11,730 nt of DNA, from assembly GCA_021731185.1 (NCBI GenBank), contig JAKFXW010000124.1, positions 1-11,730 on the forward strand, given 5' to 3'. Below the pieces are notes generated by a model. That model searched no databases. It had not been told where the DNA came from and saw only the letters and a list, made by a program, of their open reading frames with translations. Positions 6,372 to 11,730 of this stretch are shown in pieces. Numbering within the stretch: position 1 is the first letter of the stretch; each line of letters starts with the position of its first letter. The DNA is from Gallionellaceae bacterium. GTDB taxonomy: Bacteria > Pseudomonadota > Gammaproteobacteria > Burkholderiales > Gallionellaceae. The position numbers and the translations under genes are program-made.

Positions 6372-6971
6372 ATGCAATTAACAGAAAAACATCAGGTGCA
6401 ATCAAACGAAATTAGCCCACCCCAGCCCACCTCTGATCAGCCATTGCGTCGTCCTTCTGGCAACATCTTTCTGGTTGGAATGATGGGTGCAGGGAAAACA
6501 ACTGTAGGAAAGCTCCTCGCTAAGCAATTGGGCAAAAAATTTATCGACAGTGATGAAGAAATTCAAAAACGAACTGGGGTCACCGTTCCACATATTTTTG
6601 ATGTAGAGGGTGAAGCAGGTTTTCGTCAGCGCGAAGTCGCCGTCATTCATGACTTAGTCCAGCTTAATGACATTGTGCTGGCCACAGGCGGCGGCGCAAT
6701 TCTGAGCGAAGCAAACCGCTCTGTCTTACGCAACAACGGCACCGTGGTCTATTTAAAAAGCACGGTACATGATTTGTGGATACGCACGCGCAACGATCGC
6801 AATCGTCCACTATTGCAGACAGCCAACCCGCAGGCAACCCTGAAAATGTTATATGAACAGCGTGATCCAATCTACAGTGCCTTGGCTGATGTGGTGGTGC
6901 ATACAGGCAAACGTGGCGCACACAATTTGGTTCTTAGTTTTTATCAAAAATTAAATCGCACAACATACTAA
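6372..6971 (+). CDS. aroK: Shikimate kinase AroK
   Basis: Shikimate kinase phosphorylates the 3-hydroxyl of shikimate with ATP, the fifth step of the chorismate pathway, in the cytoplasm. The 199-residue protein has a Walker A loop GMMGAGKT (36-43), the shikimate-binding DSD (59-61, D61), FRQRE with R85, the GGG loop (106-108), a lid Arg in RNRPLL (R145) and a second substrate Arg in YEQRDPIY (R164). All expected catalytic residues are present. A 30-residue polar, Pro/Gln-rich extension precedes the kinase core, longer than in the short enterobacterial enzymes. No ATG or GTG near the core offers a better start. It is followed by aroB after 104 bases and is separated from pilQ by a terminator. 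Confidence 0.96.
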   Translation: MQLTEKHQVQSNEISPPQPTSDQPLRRPSGNIFLVGMMGAGKTTVGKLLAKQLGKKFIDSDEEIQKRTGVTVPHIFDVEGEAGFRQREVAVIHDLVQLNDIVLATGGGAILSEANRSVLRNNGTVVYLKSTVHDLWIRTRNDRNRPLLQTANPQATLKMLYEQRDPIYSALADVVVHTGKRGAHNLVLSFYQKLNRTTY

Positions 6972-6999
6972 TTTTATTTCTGATAAAAAGGAGCGCAAG

Positions 7000-7044
7000 G
7001 TGGCAAGTTCAGTTATTTCATCAGGAGCCGAAGCAACACAGTGA
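7000..7044 (+). CDS. Possible 14-codon leader ORF ahead of aroB
   Basis: A strong Shine-Dalgarno (AAGGAG, 6988-6993) sits 6 nt before a GTG that opens a 14-codon ORF (MASSVISSGAEATQ) ending in TGA at 7042-7044. It ends 31 nt before the aroB ATG and is in a different frame. It has no Phe, Tyr or Trp, so it is not a classical aromatic-amino-acid attenuator. It may be a small coupling ORF or a chance arrangement. The aroB ATG itself has only a weak ribosome binding site, which makes a feeder ORF somewhat more plausible. Confidence 0.25.
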   Translation: MASSVISSGAEATQ

Positions 7045-7075
7045 TCCTTATTGATCGGAAATTGGAATAACAACC

Positions 7076-8170
7076 ATGCAAACATTAACCGTAGGTTTAG
7101 CCGAACGTAGTTACCCCATACACATAGGTGCGGACATCCTGACACAGGCGGAACTATTGTTGCCGCATCTACCGCAAAAACAAGCTGTCGTCGTTACCAA
7201 CACTACTATTGCCCCGTTATATCTGGAAACGCTCCGCAGCACTTTGCATATGCACGGCATCAAGATTATTCCCATCATTTTGCTGGATGGAGAAGAATAT
7301 AAAAATGCTGAAACATTAGGTCAGATTTATGATGCGCTGCTGCACAATCACTGCGAGCGCAAAACCCCACTCATCGCGCTGGGTGGTGGGGTTATTGGCG
7401 ATATAACAGGCTATGCTGCGGCCACTTATTTACGTGGCGTGCCTTTTATTCAAATTCCCACCACGCTACTGGCACAAGTGGATTCCTCGGTCGGCGGCAA
7501 AACAGGCATTAACCACCCGCTTGGAAAAAATATGATCGGCGCATTTTACCAGCCGCAAGTGGTCATCACCGACAGCGCCACACTCAATACCCTGCCAGAT
7601 CGTGAGCTACACGCAGGCATTGCCGAAATTATTAAATATGGGTTGATTCGCGATCCTGAATTGTTCGTATGGCTAGAACAAAACATACCCAAGCTATTAG
7701 CGCGTGACGTGGCTGCATTGGATTACGCCATACGTCGTAGTTGCGAAAACAAAGCCGATGTAGTGGCCGCCGATGAACGCGAAGGTGCGGCTGGCATACG
7801 CGCACTGCTCAACCTGGGACACACCTTTGGCCATGCCATTGAAAACGGCATGGGCTATGGTGTGTGGCTGCATGGCGAAGCTGTCGCAGCAGGTACTATC
7901 CTGGCAGCACAACTCTCATCTCGTTTGGGATTACTCAATCAAACCGATGTAGAACGAATCCAGAATATTTTTAAGCTCGCCAGGCTTCCCATCGCCGCGC
8001 CCAATTTAGGTGTGGAAAAATATCTACAACTCATGGGGCTGGATAAAAAAGTTGAAGGCGGAAAAATTCACTTTGTACTTTTAAAGTCTATAGGTCATGC
8101 TTATATCAACAAAAATGTTCCCGATGAAATGCTACGGCAAACGCTAACGGAACACACCATCCATGCATAA
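7076..8170 (+). CDS. aroB: 3-Dehydroquinate synthase AroB
   Basis: AroB converts DAHP to 3-dehydroquinate, the second shikimate-pathway step, using NAD and a divalent metal. The 364-residue length is standard. Visible motifs are DGEEYK (71-76), the NAD-binding GGGVIGD (103-109), and the active-site block IPTTLLAQVDSSVGGKTGIN (127-146). The metal ligands are E184 in AGIAEIIKYG, H249 in NLGHTFGHAIE and H266 in WLHGEAVAAG. All core residues are present. Only a weak GGAAT precedes the ATG. Its last 8 bases overlap the start of dgt, so the two are co-transcribed and probably coupled. The aroK-aroB pair downstream of pilQ is a common proteobacterial arrangement. Confidence 0.97.
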   Translation: MQTLTVGLAERSYPIHIGADILTQAELLLPHLPQKQAVVVTNTTIAPLYLETLRSTLHMHGIKIIPIILLDGEEYKNAETLGQIYDALLHNHCERKTPLIALGGGVIGDITGYAAATYLRGVPFIQIPTTLLAQVDSSVGGKTGINHPLGKNMIGAFYQPQVVITDSATLNTLPDRELHAGIAEIIKYGLIRDPELFVWLEQNIPKLLARDVAALDYAIRRSCENKADVVAADEREGAAGIRALLNLGHTFGHAIENGMGYGVWLHGEAVAAGTILAAQLSSRLGLLNQTDVERIQNIFKLARLPIAAPNLGVEKYLQLMGLDKKVEGGKIHFVLLKSIGHAYINKNVPDEMLRQTLTEHTIHA

Positions 8171-9284
8171 TCTCGCCCCCTACGCTGTCACTGAAGTCAC
8201 CTCACGCGGACGACAACATCACGAAGTGCGACCAACAGGGCGTAGTGAATTTCAACGCGACCGCGACCGTATTATTCATTCCACAGCCTTTCGTCGACTG
8301 GAATATAAAACCCAGGTATTCGTCAATCATGAAGGCGATTTATTTCGCACGCGGCTGACACATAGCCTGGAAGTCGCTCAAATAGGCCGTTCAATCGCGC
8401 GCAATCTCCATTTGAATGAAGATCTGGTGGAGGCAATCAGTTTGGCACACGACCTCGGTCACACGCCTTTTGGTCATGCCGGGCAAGATGCACTCAACAC
8501 CTGCATGAAAACGCACGGCGGCTTTGAGCACAACCTGCAATCCCTGCGCGTGGTAGATCAACTGGAAGATCACTACGGCGCATTCGACGGCCTCAACCTG
8601 TGTTTTGAAACCCGCGAAGGCATACTTAAACACTGCTCGCTTAAAAATGCCCGAACACTCGGTGAAGTGGGCGAACGCTTCCTCAACAACCAACGCCCGT
8701 CGTTGGAAGCGCAGATCGCCAATCTTGCCGATGAAATTGCTTACAACAATCACGACGTGGATGATGGCTTGCGCTCAGGGCTGGTCACATTGGAACAAAT
8801 ATCCACCGTGCGCTTATTTGCCCAACATCTGGCAGTCGCGCGGCAAACTTATCCGGCGATCTCGGAACGGCGATTGATCCACGAAACGATCCGCCGCATG
8901 ATACATACTCTGGTCACCGACTTAATCCACGAGACCGAAAAAAACATTGCAGCACATGCCATACAAAGCCTCCATGAAGTACGTACAGCGCCACCACTGG
9001 CCGCTTTCAGCGCAGCCGTGCATGAACTTAACCAGGAACTCAAGGCCTTCCTTCGTACTCATCTCTATCGCCATTTTCGTGTCATGCGCATGAGCGCGAA
9101 AGCGCGCCGCATCATTGGGGATTTATTTCAGGTATTCATGGAAGACAGCCGCTTATTGCCGCCTCATTTTCAACCCCAAGCAGAAATAGATTGTCCCCGC
9201 GCGGTGGCAGATTACATAGCGGGTATGACTGATCGCTATGCGATTAAAGAACACCGCAGATTATTTGCGGTGGAAGAAGAATAA
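8163..9284 (+). CDS. dgt: Deoxyguanosinetriphosphate triphosphohydrolase-like protein (HD domain)
   Basis: This family hydrolyses dNTPs, classically dGTP, to the deoxynucleoside and tripolyphosphate, helping to set cytoplasmic dNTP pools. The 373-residue protein has the N-terminal signature RDRDRIIHSTAFRRLEYKTQ (32-51) and the HD metal site: H67 in RLTHS, H96-D97 in LAHDLGHTPFGHAG, and D190 in NLADEIAYNNHD. The second conserved block GGFEHNLQSLR (119-129) is also present. Its length and lack of an insertion fit the shorter, non-enterobacterial class, in which substrate range may differ from E. coli Dgt. The start ATG lies inside the end of aroB (8-nt overlap). Its TAA (9282-9284) donates the first base of the adjacent palindromic element. 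Confidence 0.95.
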   Translation: MHNLAPYAVTEVTSRGRQHHEVRPTGRSEFQRDRDRIIHSTAFRRLEYKTQVFVNHEGDLFRTRLTHSLEVAQIGRSIARNLHLNEDLVEAISLAHDLGHTPFGHAGQDALNTCMKTHGGFEHNLQSLRVVDQLEDHYGAFDGLNLCFETREGILKHCSLKNARTLGEVGERFLNNQRPSLEAQIANLADEIAYNNHDVDDGLRSGLVTLEQISTVRLFAQHLAVARQTYPAISERRLIHETIRRMIHTLVTDLIHETEKNIAAHAIQSLHEVRTAPPLAAFSAAVHELNQELKAFLRTHLYRHFRVMRMSAKARRIIGDLFQVFMEDSRLLPPHFQPQAEIDCPRAVADYIAGMTDRYAIKEHRRLFAVEEE

Positions 9285-9430
9285 TTCCAATTTTAATTTA
9301 CCAAGCCTTCAATCTTGCTCCCTCATCCCAACCCTTCTCCCGAAGGGAGAAGGACTGTGCACCCCTCTCCCTTCGGGAGAGGGAAAAAGGGTGAGGGAAC
9401 AATCTGGCATTATTAAATTAGAATTGGAAT
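9284..9430. mobile_element. 147-bp MITE-like palindromic element after dgt
   Basis: The ends attccaattttaattta (9284-9300) and, in reverse complement, attccaattctaattta (9414-9430) match at 16 of 17 bases; the mismatch pairs as G-U in RNA. Inside are two related hairpins with 9-bp perfect stems and 3-base loops: 9333-9353 (ccttctccc/gggagaagg) and 9363-9383 (ccctctccc/gggagaggg). Between them, almost at the exact centre, is gtgcac (9357-9362). An outer pair, tccctcatccc near 9320 and gggtgaggga near 9390, also matches. It encodes nothing convincing. The hairpins resemble intergenic repeats common in proteobacteria. No clear target-site duplication is visible. It may also serve as a 3'-end structure for dgt. 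Confidence 0.65.
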
Positions 9431-9465
9431 AAAAAACGCCCACCCGCAGAGTATGCAGGTGGGCG
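9431..9465 (-). terminator. Rho-independent terminator for the Ig-like lipoprotein gene
   Basis: Read on the minus strand, the hairpin made by 9437-9447 and 9455-9465 (11-bp stem with one mismatch, 7-base loop) runs straight into six T residues (A6 at 9431-9436 on the plus strand). It begins about 27 bases past the stop of the minus-strand gene. It abuts the palindromic element, so the two convergent transcription units end back to back. Confidence 0.85.
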
Positions 9466-9491
9466 CAAATTAAAAACTGATTGGCTATAAA

Positions 9492-11447
9492 CTAAAATCT
9501 AAACGGGGAGTCTGGCAGCTTACAGGTTGTTCCATCTGCTGAAGCATCAGCCTCACTCGGACGCAAGCGGAATACAATTTCACCCACCGCTTCTGATCCC
9601 GACACCAGTGTACTAGCCCGTATTCTATCGACAATCCAGATCGCGCTGGGCTTGGTATAAGTCAGATTAAAGGTTGCTACGCCACTTGCATCCGTAGTAA
9701 CAGTTGCTGGTAGCGTTCCGCCAGCCGAGTTGGGTGGAGTGAGCTGATCATCTGCAGTTCCTTCTATCGCATTTGCTGGATTGCCATCTCTGTCCCCATC
9801 CTCACCCGCATCCAAAATTAGATTTTCATTGCTATCTTCATTCAAAAAAGTTCCGGTAGTCGCAGTATTAGGAGCGACAATACAATTGGTACCCGTGCTC
9901 CACGAGATCGGCCACACGCTGAGATTTACTACTGTTCCCAGCGGTGCAGGATTACCATTTGAATCGGCTACTATCACCGACATGGCGTAGCTATAAGCGG
10001 TATTGTTCGCGATCTGCGTGATCTCGGTTGCTTGACCAAAAAATACCGATCCGGCCTTGCCGCCTATCACAATAGCTGCGTCAGTAAGCGCATTCGTGGT
10101 AACAGCTGTGCCCGGTACCGCTGCACGAATTTTTACGCCGTCCGCACCCGAAGTGCGCGAGCCAGAAGTAAAGGAGGTAATGGCCTGACCCAAACCCAGG
10201 CTGGTTGTTGCTTCAAAGGCCGTAAATGCGATAACCGTAGAGAGTTGCTCGCCACCACCCGTGGGATTTTGTATGGAAAATGCCACGGGCACGCCGCCAA
10301 CTGGTTGACCAGTTGAATCGTTCACTGTTGCGATCAAGGTTGATACACCCGATGTACCCCCTGAACTCTTGGGGATGACAGTAGGCGTGGCCTGCAAGGT
10401 AATGGTGCTGGGCGTAACTGCAGTCATGGATACCGTCAACGTATCACTCACTGGGTTTGCACTATTTGCATCAATCACCTGAATGGTTGCCGTGCCAGCG
10501 GCGGCAGTCGCCAGCGTGGCAGTAGCGATGCCACCTGCAACTGGTACAACAACGAAAGTACCTCCACCATTTAACGCGCCCACCGAGGTAGCAAAAGTTA
10601 CGCTGGTTGTGGGTGCAGGAGCGGTTACTGTGATAACAAGCGCATCACCAATTTGCATTGCCACAGCGGTGGGGTTAAGAACAGGAGGATTTGCATTCAG
10701 CACCGTTTGGCTGATACCAAAGGTGGCCGTCGGGCCTGCTGGAACAGTAATCGTGGCTGCAATTGATGTCCCCGCCCCCGTTGCTGTTATAACCCGCACG
10801 CCTGCGGTAACGCCAGTAACCGTGATGGCAAGATTCCCACTTGAGTCAGTGACACCCGTTGTTGCAGAGAGCGTGACATCACCCGTGCCCGATTCAATCA
10901 ACGTGATGATTTCACCCACAATAGGATTATTACCTGAATCTTTTGCAGCAAACGTAACAATTGTAGATGCGGTAAGGTCGGCTAATGTTATTGCACTGGG
11001 CGTCGCGGTCAGCGTCGTACCTACTATCGATACCAGAAGTTGCATCGTGGCTGTTCCTGATGTGGCTGTTATAGTGGCCGTGCGGTTCGCTCTATTTGTA
11101 GTGCCCGCCGAAAAAGTAAAGGTTGCCTGCCCAGTAGCATTCGTGGTTACGCTGCTGTCACTTAAGATGCCCGTATCCACGCTGAGTGTCACCACAGCAT
11201 TCGCCACAGCGGCATTGCCAGAAGTTCGTGCTGTGACTGTGACGGTAGCCGAACCATTATTGGAAGCAACCGTTATTGGAGTAACTGAAAGTGAGAGTGC
11301 GGCGACAGTCGATGGGGTGGGAGGAGTTGCGCCGCCTCCGGTAGGCGGTGTCTCCCCACTGCCACAACCCGCAAGCAGTGTAATAGTGGCCAATATAAAC
11401 GCTGCTAGAGAAATTCTTTTCATGTGCTGCGAGTATAAGTTTTGCAT
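9492..11447 (-). CDS. Secreted lipoprotein with tandem bacterial Ig-like domains
   Basis: The 651-residue product starts with a signal peptide (basic MKR at 9-11, hydrophobic 12-24) ending in lipobox LAGC, with lipidated Cys28. A Gly/Pro/Thr linker (29-48) follows, then about five Ig-like beta-sandwich units near 49-143, 144-238, 239-343, 346-463 and 464-628. The fourth (VNDSTGQPVGGVPVAFSI) best matches the Big_1/invasin type. The fifth has an EF-hand-type loop at D538-E549 (DSNENLILDAGE) followed by an Asp-rich GDRDGN run. Cys522 and Cys642 could form a disulphide. The start is ATG 11447, with AGAGGA 4 nt upstream; ATG 11483 lacks a ribosome binding site. No enzyme domain or membrane anchor beyond the lipid is seen. 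Surface adhesion or a structural role is inference. Confidence 0.85.
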   Translation of the reverse strand: MQNLYSQHMKRISLAAFILATITLLAGCGSGETPPTGGGATPPTPSTVAALSLSVTPITVASNNGSATVTVTARTSGNAAVANAVVTLSVDTGILSDSSVTTNATGQATFTFSAGTTNRANRTATITATSGTATMQLLVSIVGTTLTATPSAITLADLTASTIVTFAAKDSGNNPIVGEIITLIESGTGDVTLSATTGVTDSSGNLAITVTGVTAGVRVITATGAGTSIAATITVPAGPTATFGISQTVLNANPPVLNPTAVAMQIGDALVITVTAPAPTTSVTFATSVGALNGGGTFVVVPVAGGIATATLATAAAGTATIQVIDANSANPVSDTLTVSMTAVTPSTITLQATPTVIPKSSGGTSGVSTLIATVNDSTGQPVGGVPVAFSIQNPTGGGEQLSTVIAFTAFEATTSLGLGQAITSFTSGSRTSGADGVKIRAAVPGTAVTTNALTDAAIVIGGKAGSVFFGQATEITQIANNTAYSYAMSVIVADSNGNPAPLGTVVNLSVWPISWSTGTNCIVAPNTATTGTFLNEDSNENLILDAGEDGDRDGNPANAIEGTADDQLTPPNSAGGTLPATVTTDASGVATFNLTYTKPSAIWIVDRIRASTLVSGSEAVGEIVFRLRPSEADASADGTTCKLPDSPFRF

Positions 11448-11512
11448 ACAATCCTCTTTGAGTGGTTGTGCAGTCGAAATCATTAAAACAATAAATTAAA
11501 TTGTTGCTCGCG

Positions 11513-11541
11513 ACAATACAATAATTGGTTTATAAACACAA
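11513..11541 (-). promoter_or_regulatory. Candidate promoter of the Ig-like lipoprotein gene
   Basis: On the minus strand, TTGTGT (11541-11536) and TATTGT (11518-11513) are separated by 17 bases. The match to the -35 and -10 consensus is modest (3/6 and 4/6). It would give a start near 11506 and a leader of about 58 nt to ATG 11447. Confidence 0.35.
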
Positions 11542-11576
11542 TAGCTTAAGTTTGAAAGTTAAGCTATCAGCTTAAG
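11541..11576. promoter_or_regulatory. Three AGCTTAA half-sites, possible operator
   Basis: atagcttaa (11541-11549) and ttaagctat (11559-11567) form a perfect 9-bp inverted repeat with a 9-base spacer, and a third agcttaag follows at 11569-11576. The array starts at the edge of the candidate -35 box of the minus-strand lipoprotein gene, a typical place for a regulator. The regulator is not identifiable here. Confidence 0.4.
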
Positions 11577-11644
11577 TGCAACAAATCTATCGTGCTAATG
11601 TAGTTGGAAATGACGAACAGTTTCGCTTGTTTCAGCCCGTGTAG

Positions 11645-11671
11645 GGCGCAATGCCCGTTGGTTATTGCGCC
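11645..11671. repeat. Intergenic palindrome near the window edge
   Basis: ggcgcaat (11645-11652) and attgcgcc (11664-11671) are perfectly complementary around an 11-base loop and are preceded by GTAGG. This GTAGGGCGCAAT...ATTGCGCC style is a familiar dispersed intergenic repeat in proteobacteria. The sequence after it (attccaattccagttt, 11674-11689) resembles the ends of the element at 9284-9430. A larger repeat may continue past the window. Confidence 0.55.
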
Positions 11672-11730
11672 TTATTCCAATTCCAGTTTGAAAGTGATAC
11701 AAGGCGGCGACAAGCGAGCGACGAAGACAG

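Noticed and set aside
8391..8753. 120-codon minus-strand ORF within dgt
   Set aside because: It is antisense to the conserved HD-domain coding region and has no recognisable product.
9238..9432. 64-codon plus-strand ORF crossing the dgt end and the palindromic element
   Set aside because: It is an out-of-frame shadow of dgt followed by translation of the palindrome.
11448..11483. Upstream ATG 11483 as start of the lipoprotein
   Set aside because: It has no ribosome binding site. ATG 11447 has AGAGGA 4 nt upstream and gives a normal lipoprotein signal peptide.
10483..11499. 338-codon open frame on the plus strand
   Set aside because: It lies antisense to the Ig-like lipoprotein gene. Its Val/Ala/Pro-rich product without domains is the mirror of the repetitive Thr/Ala/Val codons on the other strand.

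Overview
The window looks like a chromosomal segment of a betaproteobacterium. Its core is the type IV pilus block pilM-pilN-pilO-pilP-pilQ followed by aroK-aroB-dgt, all on the + strand. This order and the moderate base composition fit the Nitrosomonadales (Gallionella, Sideroxydans or Nitrosomonas relatives). That placement is an inference from gene order and protein style; no search was run.

Layout. Positions 1-1075 are accessory. They hold a 217-residue membrane protein (82-735) whose seven predicted helices show a 3+1+3 internal duplication, a doubtful 40-codon ORF overlapping its stop, a perfect hairpin (796-820), and two near-identical 15-bp direct repeats (17-31 and 1027-1041). Positions 1076-6116 carry pilMNOPQ, tightly packed (overlaps of 4 and 1 nt, gaps of 8 and 28 nt) and closed by a strong terminator at 6137-6158. 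PilM (cytoplasmic, actin-like), PilN and PilO (inner membrane), PilP (lipoprotein) and PilQ (outer-membrane secretin) form the alignment complex and exit channel of the pilus machine. Positions 6372-9284 carry aroK and aroB (shikimate pathway) and dgt (dNTP hydrolysis); aroB and dgt overlap by 8 nt. aroK may start at or next to its own transcription start.

Positions 9284-9430 hold a 147-bp element with 17-bp terminal inverted repeats and two internal hairpins. Its first base is the last base of the dgt stop codon. A minus-strand terminator (9431-9465) follows, and then a convergent gene (9492-11447, minus) for a secreted lipoprotein made of tandem Ig-like domains with an EF-hand-type calcium loop. 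Its upstream region contains a promoter candidate overlapped by three AGCTTAA half-sites. The right edge carries another intergenic palindrome (11645-11671).

The most unusual feature is a family of 18-bp repeats built into the first 160 bases of the pilQ coding region, in and around the signal peptide. Two copies are in tandem and in frame (3993-4028), and one is inverted (4085-4103). I see no defence system, CRISPR array, RNA gene, transposase or other complete undescribed system here. The novelty is in small repeats placed at gene boundaries and in the uncharacterised membrane protein and lipoprotein.
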